NCBI RefSeq assembly: GCF_039555535.1
Contig: NZ_CP154630.1
Coordinates: 248,001 to 312,000, forward strand
Direction of reading: 5' to 3'
DNA: 64,000 bases
DNA from: Stenotrophomonas maltophilia
GTDB lineage: Bacteria > Pseudomonadota > Gammaproteobacteria > Xanthomonadales > Xanthomonadaceae
In this document: piece by piece, positions 1 to 12,250 of the stretch
How the letters are laid out: the number at the start of each line of letters is the position of its first letter
How positions within the stretch are numbered: position 1 is the stretch's first letter
The notes under the pieces: model-generated
Told to the model about the DNA's origin: nothing
The model's database searches: none
What the model saw: the letters and a program-made list of their open reading frames with translations, nothing else
Translations under genes and position numbers: made by a program

Positions 1-332
1 AAGTCTGCGTGCGCTACCTGGCGGCGTGGCTGGATGGCAACGGCTGCGTGCCGATCCACCACTTGATGGAGGACGCTGCCACCGCCGAGATCAGCCGCAG
101 CCAGCTGTGGCAGTGGCTGCACACGCCGGGCCAGCAGCTGGACGATGGCACCGCGATCGACCTGGCCCTGCTCGACGCCACGCTGGCACAGCTGCCGGCG
201 CGGCTGGGCGACACCGGCGCGCTGCCCGGTGGCGCACGCATCGGCGAAGCCATCGCGCTGCTGGCCGAACTGAGCCGCAGCAACGAACTGACCGATTTCC
301 TGACCCTGCCGGCCTACGCGCGCATCGACTGA
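1..332 (+). CDS. aceB: Malate synthase A, C-terminal part
   Basis: The gene enters from the left edge with codons in phase from base 3, so only about the last 110 residues are visible. The stretch reading [21 protein letters not shown], followed by an [11 protein letters not shown] segment, matches the helical C-terminal domain of malate synthase A. That enzyme condenses glyoxylate with acetyl-CoA to malate in the cytoplasm. Isocitrate lyase, the other glyoxylate shunt enzyme, follows after 64 bases in the same direction, so aceB-aceA is probably one operon. The catalytic TIM barrel is outside the window. Confidence 0.9.
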   Translation, partial: VCVRYLAAWLDGNGCVPIHHLMEDAATAEISRSQLWQWLHTPGQQLDDGTAIDLALLDATLAQLPARLGDTGALPGGARIGEAIALLAELSRSNELTDFLTLPAYARID

Positions 333-396
333 CCGACCGCCCGCAATCCCGCCGTTTCCCTCCCCGCTGCACGCACGAACCGAACTGGAGAAAGAC

Positions 397-1698
397 ATGA
401 GCAAGCTGCCCACTGCCGAACAGATCCAGCACGACTGGGACACCAACCCGCGCTGGGAAGGCATCCAGCGCAACTACAGCGCCGCCGACGTGGTGCGCCT
501 GCGCGGCACCGTGCACATCGAGCATTCGCTGGCCCGCCTGGGCGCGGAGAAGCTGTGGGCGTCGCTGCATGAGCGCGAGTTCGTCAACGCGTTGGGTGCG
601 CTGACCGGCAACCAGGCCATGCAGCAGGTCAAGGCCGGGCTGAAGGCGATTTACCTGTCCGGTTGGCAGGTGGCGGCCGACGCCAACCTGGCCGGCCAGA
701 TGTATCCGGACCAGTCGCTGTACCCGGCCGATTCGGTGCCGGCGGTGGTCAAGCGCATCAACAACACCCTGCTGCGCGCCGACCAGCTGCACCACGCCGA
801 AGGCAAGGATGACATCGACTTCCTGCAGCCGATCGTGGCCGATGCCGAGGCCGGTTTCGGCGGCGTGCTCAACGCGTTCGAGCTGATGAAGGCGATGATC
901 GAGGCCGGCGCCGCCGGCGTGCATTTCGAGGATCAGCTGGCCTCGGTGAAGAAGTGCGGCCACATGGGCGGCAAGGTGCTGGTGCCGACCCGCGAGGCGA
1001 TCGAGAAGCTCAACGCCGCGCGCCTGGCCGCCGACGTGCTGGGCGTGCCGACCCTGCTGGTGGCGCGCACCGATGCCGAGGCGGCCGACCTGCTGACCAG
1101 CGACATCGACGGCAACGACAAGCCGTTCGCCACCGGTGAACGCACCGTGGAAGGCTTCTACAAGACGCGTAATGGCCTGGACCAGGCGATCAGCCGCGGC
1201 CTGGCCTACGCGCCCTATGCCGACCTGGTGTGGTGCGAGACCGGCAAGCCGGACCTGGAATTCGCGCGCAAGTTCGCCGAGGCGATCCATGCGAAGTTCC
1301 CGGGCAAGCTGCTGGCCTACAACTGCTCGCCCAGCTTCAACTGGAAGAAGAACCTGGACGACGCAACGATCGCGAAGTTCCAGCGCGAGCTGGGCAGCTA
1401 CGGCTACAAGTTCCAGTTCATCACCCTGGCCGGCTTCCACGCGCTGAACTACGGCATGTTCAACCTGGCCCACGGCTATGCACGCCGCCAGATGAGCGCC
1501 TTTGTGGAATTGCAGGAGGCCGAGTTCGAAGCGGCCGAGCGTGGCTTCACCGCGGTCAAGCACCAGCGCGAGGTCGGCACCGGCTACTTCGATGCCGTGA
1601 CCCAGGCGATCCAGCAGGGCCAGTCCTCGACCACCGCGTTGACCGGTTCGACCGAAGAAGAGCAGTTCCACGGCGGGCGTAGCGAGCGCGCCGCCTGA
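397..1698 (+). CDS. aceA: Isocitrate lyase
   Basis: Cleaves isocitrate to succinate and glyoxylate, bypassing the decarboxylating steps of the TCA cycle during growth on acetate or fatty acids. The 433-residue length is normal for the bacterial enzyme. The active-site loop KKCGH is at residues 185-189, with the catalytic cysteine at 187, and the substrate-binding NCSPSFNW segment lies near residue 310. The ATG is preceded by a good AGAAAG-type ribosome site. It follows aceB directly, and a hairpin about 70 bases downstream suggests transcription ends there. Confidence 0.97.
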   Translation: MSKLPTAEQIQHDWDTNPRWEGIQRNYSAADVVRLRGTVHIEHSLARLGAEKLWASLHEREFVNALGALTGNQAMQQVKAGLKAIYLSGWQVAADANLAGQMYPDQSLYPADSVPAVVKRINNTLLRADQLHHAEGKDDIDFLQPIVADAEAGFGGVLNAFELMKAMIEAGAAGVHFEDQLASVKKCGHMGGKVLVPTREAIEKLNAARLAADVLGVPTLLVARTDAEAADLLTSDIDGNDKPFATGERTVEGFYKTRNGLDQAISRGLAYAPYADLVWCETGKPDLEFARKFAEAIHAKFPGKLLAYNCSPSFNWKKNLDDATIAKFQRELGSYGYKFQFITLAGFHALNYGMFNLAHGYARRQMSAFVELQEAEFEAAERGFTAVKHQREVGTGYFDAVTQAIQQGQSSTTALTGSTEEEQFHGGRSERAA

Positions 1699-1700
1699 TC

Positions 1701-1729
1701 GGTAGTGCCGGCCAGCGGCCGGCGCTACC
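1701..1729. repeat. SMAG-type palindrome
   Basis: A 13-base stem begins GGTAGTGCCGGCC and is matched by GGCCGGCGCTACC across a three-base loop. This is the GTAG-headed short palindrome dispersed through Stenotrophomonas genomes. It sits three bases after the aceA stop. Confidence 0.75.
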
Positions 1730-1770
1730 GAAGCCTCGAAATACGATCAGGGTGGCCAGGGAAGGGCCAG

Positions 1771-1808
1771 ACAACGCCGGCCGGTCGGGGGACCTGCCGG
1801 CGTTGTTG
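1771..1808 (+). terminator. Probable terminator after aceA
   Basis: An 11-base perfect stem (ACAACGCCGGC with GCCGGCGTTGT) is followed by a short T-rich stretch, so it is a plausible intrinsic terminator for aceBA. The rest of the 360-base gap up to about 2058 holds no gene I can support. Its last 100 bases are AT-rich and probably carry the promoter of the next gene. Confidence 0.55.
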
Positions 1809-2058
1809 TATCGATGGAAACGCGATGAACGCAGGCAGCGTCAATCCGGCGCACCCCACAGACCGGCAACTTGGCCGAAACCCTGTGAAGGTGGCCATCA
1901 GATTGATCCGGAACGACTTTTCCCTCGACCGTGGCGGGCAGAACGGCCACCGCGCGCCTTCACATCGGGAAAGTGGACCACAAGGCTCAAAATGAGATAG
2001 GGCGCACATTTTAAAGCGGTGCTATGCTCCGCGGCTCACCAGGGGACGCTGGCGGCGG

Positions 2059-3108
2059 GTGCAGGGAATGACCGGCAGGGGTGCGGCCGAGAACAGTGAT
2101 GTGACGTCAGGTATCGCCCGGGTGGCGATGGCCGAGATCGTGCATGCGCTGCTGTCCGATGCCGAAGTCGCATTGTTCGCCAGATTTGCCCGTCCATGCA
2201 AGCTTCATGCCGGACAGTGGCTGTTCCAGCGCGGGCATCGTGGCGAGCGCATGTATGTGATCCTGGAAGGCCAGATCGAACTGGACTTCGGCGAGGACCT
2301 GGTGATCAAGACGCTTGGCCAGCACGAGTTCTTCGGTGAACTGGGGCTGCTGGTGGGTGACCACCCGCGCAGCGCCAGTGCGCGCGCCCTGGTGGACTGC
2401 GAGGTGCTTGAGCTGGGGCCCGCCGACTTCCATCGCCTGGTCGAATCCGATCCGGGCCTGGTCGCCTACTTCCTGCGCCGCACGATCATGCGCGTGTTGA
2501 CCAACGAACAGGCCCTGATCAGCCAGCTGCGCCGGCGCAACCATGACCTGGAAACCGCGCTGGACAACCTGTACATCACCACCCACCAGCTGACCCACAC
2601 CCGCGAGCTGGTGCGTACCGATGAACTGACCGGGCTGCACAACCGCCGTGGCCTCACCCTGTACCTGCAGGAATGCCGCGCCGATGGCAGTGGGCTGCCG
2701 CAGGCGCTGCTGCTGATCGACTGCGACCGCTTCAAGCAGATCAACGACCGCCATGGCCACCAGGCCGGCGATCGCGTGCTGCAGAGCATGGGCAACATCC
2801 TGCGCTCGATGGCCGGCGAGCAGGACCTTGCCTGCCGCCTCGGCGGTGACGAGTTCTGCCTGATCCTGCGTCGTGGCAACCACGAGATCGTGCAGCACGC
2901 GGCCGAGTTCATCCTCAGCGCGGTACACGGTCTGCTGGAACGCAGCCACGGCACGCCGCACGTCAGCCTGGTCAGCATCGGCGCCAGCCTGCTGGCACCG
3001 GAGGCGGGCTGGAGCGAGTGGTACGCCAGCGCGGACCGTGCGCTGTACCAGGCCAAGCGTGATGGTGGCAACTGCCTGCGTTGGGCAGACGCAGTGGACT
3101 CACCCTAG
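2059..3108 (+). CDS. cNMP-binding domain plus GGDEF diguanylate cyclase
   Basis: Predicted cyclic-nucleotide-responsive diguanylate cyclase. Residues about 28-140 form a cyclic-nucleotide-binding fold (FQRGHRGERMYVILEGQIEL, then FFGELGLLVGDHPRSASARA, the phosphate-binding cassette). A helical linker leads to a GGDEF domain with intact GGDEF near residue 262 and the DCDRFKQIND segment upstream. The place where an RxxD inhibitory site is expected reads GEQD, so the arginine is missing. The nucleotidyl cyclase gene starts 17 bases after its stop. The pair matches Xanthomonas campestris XC_0249/XC_0250, where, as I recall, cGMP from the cyclase activates the GGDEF protein to raise c-di-GMP and biofilm formation. 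The start is uncertain: GTG 2059, ATG 2068 or ATG 2128. Confidence 0.88.
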   Translation: MQGMTGRGAAENSDVTSGIARVAMAEIVHALLSDAEVALFARFARPCKLHAGQWLFQRGHRGERMYVILEGQIELDFGEDLVIKTLGQHEFFGELGLLVGDHPRSASARALVDCEVLELGPADFHRLVESDPGLVAYFLRRTIMRVLTNEQALISQLRRRNHDLETALDNLYITTHQLTHTRELVRTDELTGLHNRRGLTLYLQECRADGSGLPQALLLIDCDRFKQINDRHGHQAGDRVLQSMGNILRSMAGEQDLACRLGGDEFCLILRRGNHEIVQHAAEFILSAVHGLLERSHGTPHVSLVSIGASLLAPEAGWSEWYASADRALYQAKRDGGNCLRWADAVDSP

Positions 3109-3125
3109 ATCGGGAGACAGAGGCG

Positions 3126-5663
3126 ATGAATGGCGACAACGGAACGTCGGCGCCGCACAACCAGCAACTGCGCGCCCTGCTGTTCACCGACCTGTGTGAC
3201 TCGCTGCTGCTGGTCGAACGCATCGGCGACGTCGCTGCCGCCGAACTGTTCCAGGAACACGACCGGCTGGTGCTGGCGCTGCAGCAGCGCTGGAACGGCC
3301 AGCTGATCGATCGCTCCGACGGGTTGTTCATGCTGTTCGAGCGCCCGATCGACGCGCTTGGCTTCGCATTGGATTACCAGCGTGGGCTGCAGCCGCTGGG
3401 GCAGAGACACGAGATCCATCTGCAGGCGCGGGCCGGTCTGCATGTTGGCGATGTGCTCACGTGGGAGAACAGCGCCGAGGCAGTGCGGGCTGGCGCCAAG
3501 GCGATTGAAGTCGAAGGCCTGGCCAAGCCGACGGCGGCGCGCCTGATGCAGTTGGCACGGCCGGGCCAGATCCTGCTTTCGGCGGTGGCCGAATCCATCA
3601 TGCGTCGCTCCAGTGGGTCGCTGGGCGCGATGGCTGAAGGCCTGCAATGGCGATCGTTCGGGCGCTGGCGCTTCAAGGGTGTGAGCCAGCCTGCTGAAGT
3701 CTACGGCGTGCAGGCGGCGGGCATGCCCACGCCGGGGCGGCTGCGGCACACGGCCAAGGCCCGGCGTGATCTTCCGTTGTGGCGCCGTCCACTGGCGATG
3801 GCGGCGCAGGCCGCCGTACTGCTGGCCGCGGTGCTTGGCGTCTGGTTGCTGACCCGGCCACAGCCGGCCATCGCATTCGCTGAACGCGATTGGGTGGTGC
3901 TTGGCGGGCTGCACAACCTCACCGGCAACCGCTTGCTTGATGACGCCCTGGACCAGGCGTTCCGGATCAGTCTCGAGCAGTCCCGCTACGTCAATGTCGT
4001 CAGTGACGACCGCGTTGGCCGTACTCTTGAGATGATGCGGAAACCGCTGGATGGCGGCCTCCGCGAACGCGGCGATGCCGCCGCTGTGGCGGTGCGCACC
4101 GGCGCCCGCCTGGTGTTCGTGCCATCGGCTACCGATATCGGCGGCCGCACCCGCTTCAGCGTGGAGGTGGTCGAGCCGTCGACGCTGCGTACCCTGGCCG
4201 TGGTATCCGCCGATGCGAAGGCGGGTGCGGTACTGGCGGCGGTGGACGATGTTTCGCGCCAGCTGCGCGATCGCCTGGGCGAAGAGCCCGCATTGATCCA
4301 GCGCGACAGCCAATCCCTGCCCGAGGTGACCACGGGCAGCATGGATGCGCTGCGTGCGTTTGCCTTGGGCCAGAAGCGCTACAGCCGCGGAGATTTCAAC
4401 GGCGCGATGGCGTTCTTCGAGCAGGCGATCCAGGTCGATCCTGAGTTCGCCCTGGCATGGCTGGGCCAAGCCCGCTGTCGCTTCGCCATGATGAACTACC
4501 ACGATGCCAAGCGTCTGCTGGAAGAGGCCGACCGTCGATCAGGGCACCTTACGCCACGCGAGCGCCTGTATGTGCAGAACTGGGCGCTGCAGATCGGTGA
4601 TCCGGATCGTGCCACCGATGGCTGGGCGCGCATGGCAGAGCTGTATCCGGATTACATGCCTGCAAGCTACAACGCCGGTCTGAATCTTTTCCACGAGAAC
4701 CGCCTTGCCGAGGCCCTGGCGCTTTCCAGGCGTGTTGCACATAGCAGGGTCGAATTGCCTGAGATTGCACAGGACCAGTACGGCCGCGCCTTGCTGGCCA
4801 GCGAGCGCTACGCAGACGCTGACATCGCGTTCAGCCGTGCCGCCAGCAATGGCTGGGAGGGTGCATTGATGCGCCAGGCGACGGTGGCGGCAGCGCGTGC
4901 CGAGTTCGAGAAGGCCAATGCGCTGCTTGGACGGATCGATCCGAACAACTTCCATGCTGGTAATTTCGCTACCACGATTGCGCTTGACCAAGGCGATGTC
5001 GAGGGCGCCATCAAGCTCGCCGAACAGGGGAGGATGCTTGCCGCACGGCGCCAGGGCATGGATCGGTACAACTTCGACATGCCCCTGGCCGTCGCCTACA
5101 TGATGGCCGGCAGAAAGTCGAAAGCCTTGATGGTGGCGCGCGCGTCCGCGACCGCGCCATTCGAAGAGCTGAGCGGCGAACCCGCGGTGGAGGTAGTGGA
5201 TCGCCTGGTTGCAGCACACGCGGCAGCCTTGCTGGCACTGAGACTGGGCGATGCCGCACCGGCCAAGGCGGTCCAGGCCCGGATGAACGCGCTTCAGGAT
5301 CTTCCTGACAGCAGCGTGTTGCGCCAGTACGTCACCCTGTTGGCCGGGCGGATGATGCAGCATGAGGGTCGGCCCCAGGCCGGGCTGGACCTGCTCGTAC
5401 CGCTGCTGAAGAAGCAGCCACGCCTGCAGGTGCGGCTGGCAGTGCGTGACCTGGCGCTGGAGGCGGGCTTGAAGGATGTTGCCCATGAGCAGACGCGTTG
5501 GCTGCGTGATCGCCCCGGATTTGCCTATGCAGAAGCGCAATGCAGCTTCTGCCTGCAGGCACTTAACGTAGTGGATGTGCGCAGGCTCATGGCGGCGCCG
5601 GCAATCGAGGCTGCCGACACCATGGCCTCGATGCCTCAGCGCAGCGTGCGCGGCGAGCCGTAA
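3126..5663 (+). CDS. Class III nucleotidyl cyclase with TPR domain (peptide modification system cyclase family)
   Basis: A protein of 845 residues. The N-terminal class III cyclase domain keeps both metal-binding aspartates (D22 in FTDLCDS and D65 in RSDGLFMLF). One membrane segment lies at about 224-245 (QAAVLLAAVLGVWLLT), followed by a roughly 160-residue domain and tetratricopeptide repeats from about 405 to 700. This architecture fits the family named putative peptide modification system cyclase, which co-occurs with NHLP-type peptides and a SagB-like dehydrogenase; both are its neighbours here. The Xanthomonas homologue XC_0250 is reported to make cGMP. The ATG at 3126 is preferred over an upstream TTG because a purine-rich GGGAGACAGAGG lies just before it. 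The 3' end overlaps the convergent peptide gene by 28 bases. Confidence 0.88.
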   Translation: MNGDNGTSAPHNQQLRALLFTDLCDSLLLVERIGDVAAAELFQEHDRLVLALQQRWNGQLIDRSDGLFMLFERPIDALGFALDYQRGLQPLGQRHEIHLQARAGLHVGDVLTWENSAEAVRAGAKAIEVEGLAKPTAARLMQLARPGQILLSAVAESIMRRSSGSLGAMAEGLQWRSFGRWRFKGVSQPAEVYGVQAAGMPTPGRLRHTAKARRDLPLWRRPLAMAAQAAVLLAAVLGVWLLTRPQPAIAFAERDWVVLGGLHNLTGNRLLDDALDQAFRISLEQSRYVNVVSDDRVGRTLEMMRKPLDGGLRERGDAAAVAVRTGARLVFVPSATDIGGRTRFSVEVVEPSTLRTLAVVSADAKAGAVLAAVDDVSRQLRDRLGEEPALIQRDSQSLPEVTTGSMDALRAFALGQKRYSRGDFNGAMAFFEQAIQVDPEFALAWLGQARCRFAMMNYHDAKRLLEEADRRSGHLTPRERLYVQNWALQIGDPDRATDGWARMAELYPDYMPASYNAGLNLFHENRLAEALALSRRVAHSRVELPEIAQDQYGRALLASERYADADIAFSRAASNGWEGALMRQATVAAARAEFEKANALLGRIDPNNFHAGNFATTIALDQGDVEGAIKLAEQGRMLAARRQGMDRYNFDMPLAVAYMMAGRKSKALMVARASATAPFEELSGEPAVEVVDRLVAAHAAALLALRLGDAAPAKAVQARMNALQDLPDSSVLRQYVTLLAGRMMQHEGRPQAGLDLLVPLLKKQPRLQVRLAVRDLALEAGLKDVAHEQTRWLRDRPGFAYAEAQCSFCLQALNVVDVRRLMAAPAIEAADTMASMPQRSVRGEP

Positions 5664-5941
5664 CCGTCCTCAAGCATCGGCACGGAGTAGCCGGTACCAC
5701 TGGTCAGCATGGCGACGATCTGGTCTTCGGCCTGTGCGATGACGTCCTTCTCCGCCAGGCAGATGTTCTTGCAGCAATCCTGGACGAACTGCTGAAGGTC
5801 AGCCGGGTTGGATGGAACGTGTCCAGCCAGCAGTATCGCGGCGGCCGTGTCGGTGGCGAAGAGCTGGCGGAAGGTGTCATCGGTGGCGAGGCGCTGAACC
5901 AGCGTCCTGGCAACCGGCAGCGAGAGCGTCAACGTGGGCAT
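5636..5941 (-). CDS. NHLP-related RiPP precursor peptide (putative)
   Basis: A 101-residue peptide starting MPTLTLSLPVARTLV, with a ribosome site GCAGGA six bases before the ATG. An in-frame ATG at 5953 is an alternative. The first 45 residues resemble a nitrile-hydratase-like leader (RLATDDTFRQLFATD followed by an AAILLAG segment). The middle contains the only cysteines (DCCKNIC), and the tail after EDQIVAML is a glycine-, serine-, tyrosine- and threonine-rich stretch ending GSPRTLR that could be the modified core. It lies between the cyclase, which it overlaps tail to tail by 28 bases, and the divergently transcribed oxidoreductase, the combination expected of the NHLP-related peptide family. 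The mature product and its modification are unknown. Confidence 0.8.
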   Translation of the reverse strand: MPTLTLSLPVARTLVQRLATDDTFRQLFATDTAAAILLAGHVPSNPADLQQFVQDCCKNICLAEKDVIAQAEDQIVAMLTSGTGYSVPMLEDGYGSPRTLR

Positions 5942-6083
5942 TGTGTCCTGCATCCATGGAGTGTCGAGGGGCAGTGGTGATGTCGGCCTGGCAAACCGGT
6001 TCTTGAGAGGGTGGAGCGGAAGATGTAAAGGAATCGGGCCGCGGTTCGATAACGTGGATTCACGATGAAGGAAGGCTGATCCG

Positions 6084-7259
6084 ATGGATGTCAGGCGCTG
6101 CGCGATCGTAGTGGTACAGCCCACCGAGCAGATCCGGTTTGAGCTTGAAGGCCTGCTGCGCGGTGGTGATGGCCTGGTGCGCACGCTTGCCTGGGAGGCA
6201 CTCGCCCCTCACCTGGATGCGCCGGTGGTGCTGGACGCCACGGCACAGGCGCTGCTGGGAAGCCTGAGCCCAAGTGCATGGACCACGCTTGAGGCAGAGA
6301 AAGCCTGTTCACCTGCGATGGACCTGCTGATTGCCAGTCGCCTGGTGTTGACCCGCGGACAGGATGACGATGTTGCCGCTCGTGATGAGCGGCTGCGTGC
6401 AACGCACTGGCACCCTCTGGCTGCGGTCATGCATGCCTTCTCACGCTGGGAGGATGTTGACGCCGTTCGCAACATGCGTGAATCACAGATCGAAACAGCC
6501 TCGCAGATGCGCAGGACGTTGGGAGCGCCCCCACCGCACGCTGCCGCTGCCGCTGCCGAAGCAGGATTGGTACCACTGCCGCCTCAGCAGTCCAACGATT
6601 TCGACGCACTGCTGGCGCGGCGCGTCACCTGCCGGAACTTCGATGTCACCCGATCACTGCCACTGCCCCTGCTGAGCCAGATGCTGCAGCGGGCATTCGG
6701 CAGCAGCAGCTGCCAGCGAGAAGGCGATGATCTGGTGTTCCTGAAGAAGAACGTACCCTCAGGCGGCGGACTGCATCCTGTCGAAGCCTACGTGCTGGTG
6801 CGTAATGTCGAAGGACTTGCTGCCGGCATGTATCTCTATCGAGCGCAGGGCCACGGACTGCTGCCGATTGATTGCCCCGTGGCCATCGATGGCGACTTCG
6901 TGATGTCCATGGTCGGGCAGCAGCACTGGTTTGCGGATGCGCATGTGCTGGTGATCCTGGCCCCGCGTTTCAACAGGACGTACTGGAAGTATCGCCAGCA
7001 TGGGAAAAGCTATCGGGTTGTCGCGATGGAGGCGGGACATCTATCGCAGACGCTGTATCTGGCGGCCACGGATGCCGGCCTGGGAGCATTCATTACTGCG
7101 GCGATCAACGAAAAGCCGATCGAACGAGCCTTGGGCCTGGACACGATCAATGAGGGGGTGCTCGCGGTCTGCGGTTTCGGATGGCGTGCATCACGGATGA
7201 CGACCAGCGAGCTGGACCCGGCAGGCGTGATCTGGAACCTTGAAGACCGCGCGGGCTGA
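6084..7259 (+). CDS. SagB-like peptide maturation dehydrogenase
   Basis: A 391-residue flavin-dependent oxidoreductase. The first 150 residues form an N-terminal domain without a clear signature. The rest is a nitroreductase/SagB-type FMN domain, with RRVTCRNFD near residue 175, PSGGGLHPVEAYVL at about 226-239, a FNRTYWKYR stretch, and GLGAFITAAINE near the end. Relatives oxidise azolines to azoles in peptide natural products; this branch is named putative peptide maturation dehydrogenase and occurs with the cyclase and NHLP-type peptide seen upstream. AAGGAAGG precedes the ATG by eight bases. It is divergent from the precursor gene with 142 bases between. No YcaO cyclodehydratase is nearby, so the substrate of the oxidation is unclear. 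Confidence 0.85.
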   Translation: MDVRRCAIVVVQPTEQIRFELEGLLRGGDGLVRTLAWEALAPHLDAPVVLDATAQALLGSLSPSAWTTLEAEKACSPAMDLLIASRLVLTRGQDDDVAARDERLRATHWHPLAAVMHAFSRWEDVDAVRNMRESQIETASQMRRTLGAPPPHAAAAAAEAGLVPLPPQQSNDFDALLARRVTCRNFDVTRSLPLPLLSQMLQRAFGSSSCQREGDDLVFLKKNVPSGGGLHPVEAYVLVRNVEGLAAGMYLYRAQGHGLLPIDCPVAIDGDFVMSMVGQQHWFADAHVLVILAPRFNRTYWKYRQHGKSYRVVAMEAGHLSQTLYLAATDAGLGAFITAAINEKPIERALGLDTINEGVLAVCGFGWRASRMTTSELDPAGVIWNLEDRAG

Positions 7260-7269
7260 CCCCGCGCGG
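7247..7269. terminator. Bidirectional hairpin between convergent genes
   Basis: A perfect nine-base stem (CCGCGCGGG with CCCGCGCGG, five-base loop) spans the oxidoreductase stop codon in the 21-base gap before the convergent carboxylase gene. There is no T tract, so its efficiency as a terminator is uncertain. Confidence 0.45.
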
Positions 7270-7280
7270 CCTCTGCCACA

Positions 7281-9296
<2,016 letters not shown>

Positions 9297-9304
9297 GGCA
9301 TGGG

Positions 9305-10915
<1,611 letters not shown>

Positions 10916-10925
10916 CGCGGTGGCC

Positions 10926-12089
10926 TTACAGGGTGCGCTGGAACAGTTCGCGGCCGATCAGCATGCGGCGGATCTCCGAGGTGCCGGCGCCGATTTCATA
11001 CAGCTTGGCGTCGCGCCACAAACGGCCGGTCGGGTATTCGTTGATGTAGCCGTTGCCGCCCAGGATCTGGATTGCCTGGCCGGTCAGCCAGGTGGCCTTC
11101 TCGGCGGCGTACAGGATGGCACCGGCTGCGTCCTGGCGGGTGGTGCGGCCCTGGTCGCAGGCGCGCGCCACGGCATACACATAGGCGCGGCAGGCGCCGA
11201 GGCCCACGTACATGTCGGCGATCTTGGCCTGGATCAGCTGGAAGCTGCCGATCGCCTCACCGAACTGGTGACGCTCGTGCACGTAGGGCATCACCACGTC
11301 CATGGCCGCCGCCATCAGGCCCAGCGGGCCACCGGACAGCACCACCCGCTCGTAGTCCAGGCCGGACATCAGCACGCGCACGCCGCCACCGACCTGGCCC
11401 AGTACGTTTTCTTCCGGCACTTCGCAGTCCTGGAACACCAGCTCGCAGGTGGGCGAGGAACGCATGCCCAGCTTGTCCAGCTTCTGCGCGGTGGAGAAGC
11501 CCTTCATGCCCTTTTCGACCAGGAAGGCGGTGATGCCCTTGGCGCCGGCGTCCATGTCGGTCTTGGCATAGACCACCAGCACGTCGGCATCCGGGCCGTT
11601 GGTGATCCACATCTTGTTGCCGTTGAGCACGTAGCGGTCGCCGCGCTTGTCCGCGCGCAGCTTCATCGACACCACGTCCGAGCCGGCGCCCGGTTCGCTC
11701 ATTGCCAGCGCGCCGACCTTGGCGCCGCTGCACAGGTCGGGCAGGAAGCGCTGCTTCTGTTCCTCGTTGCCGTTCTTGCGCAGCTGGTTCACGCACAGGT
11801 TGGAGTGCGCGCCATAGGACAGGCCGATGCCGCCGGAGGCGCGCGAGATTTCTTCCATCGCCACCACATGGGCCAGGTAACCCATGCCGGTGCCGCCGTA
11901 TGCTTCCTCCACGGTGAGGCCGAGCAGGCCCTGTTCGCCCAGCTTGGGCCACAGGGCCAGCGGGAACTGGTTGCTGGCATCGGCTTCGGCGGCCAGCGGT
12001 GCGACCTCGGCGGCGGCAAAATGGGCCACGCTCTGGCGCAGCAGGTCGATGTCTTCGCCAAGATCGAAGTTCAGGGATGGCACGTGCAT
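10926..12089 (-). CDS. liuA: Isovaleryl-CoA dehydrogenase
   Basis: A 387-residue acyl-CoA dehydrogenase that oxidises isovaleryl-CoA to 3-methylcrotonyl-CoA, passing electrons to ETF. The FAD/acyl signature [16 protein letters not shown] and the C-terminal [19 protein letters not shown] block are present. [13 protein letters not shown] segment probably supplies the catalytic glutamate, which in isovaleryl-CoA dehydrogenases lies in an earlier helix than in other family members. The start [13 protein letters not shown] gives the normal family length. It is the first gene of the leucine operon and is divergent from a TetR regulator, which probably controls it. Confidence 0.92.
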   Translation of the reverse strand: MHVPSLNFDLGEDIDLLRQSVAHFAAAEVAPLAAEADASNQFPLALWPKLGEQGLLGLTVEEAYGGTGMGYLAHVVAMEEISRASGGIGLSYGAHSNLCVNQLRKNGNEEQKQRFLPDLCSGAKVGALAMSEPGAGSDVVSMKLRADKRGDRYVLNGNKMWITNGPDADVLVVYAKTDMDAGAKGITAFLVEKGMKGFSTAQKLDKLGMRSSPTCELVFQDCEVPEENVLGQVGGGVRVLMSGLDYERVVLSGGPLGLMAAAMDVVMPYVHERHQFGEAIGSFQLIQAKIADMYVGLGACRAYVYAVARACDQGRTTRQDAAGAILYAAEKATWLTGQAIQILGGNGYINEYPTGRLWRDAKLYEIGAGTSEIRRMLIGRELFQRTL

Positions 12090-12214
12090 TGTGGTGGCTC
12101 CACGGCGGGATGGCAGGAAATGGACGCACCCGGCGGGGGAGCGGGCGGCGGTCTGCAGGACCGCTGCCCGCACGGGCGATTGGACCCCAGCGTAGCGGGG
12201 TTCGGGTAAGAAGT

Positions 12215-12250
12215 GAATACGAATTCAAAAATTGAAACTAGAATCAGAAC
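12215..12250. promoter_or_regulatory. AT-rich divergent promoter and possible TetR operator
   Basis: The liuA/TetR gap is GC-rich except for this AT-rich patch. It contains the palindrome TTCAA-AAA-TTGAA (12224-12236) and a TAGAAT that could be a -10 box only six bases before the TetR start. Divergent TetR regulators often bind such a site to control both genes. The exact operator is not demonstrated. Confidence 0.4.

Noticed and set aside
91..1671. A 526-residue open frame antisense to aceA
   Set aside because: Shadow frame caused by high GC at third codon positions; composition (H, R, Q, V, L rich) is not that of a real protein and aceA is certain.
3081..3125. Upstream TTG start for the nucleotidyl cyclase
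   Set aside because: It would overlap the preceding gene and lacks similarity; the ATG at 3126 has a better upstream signal.
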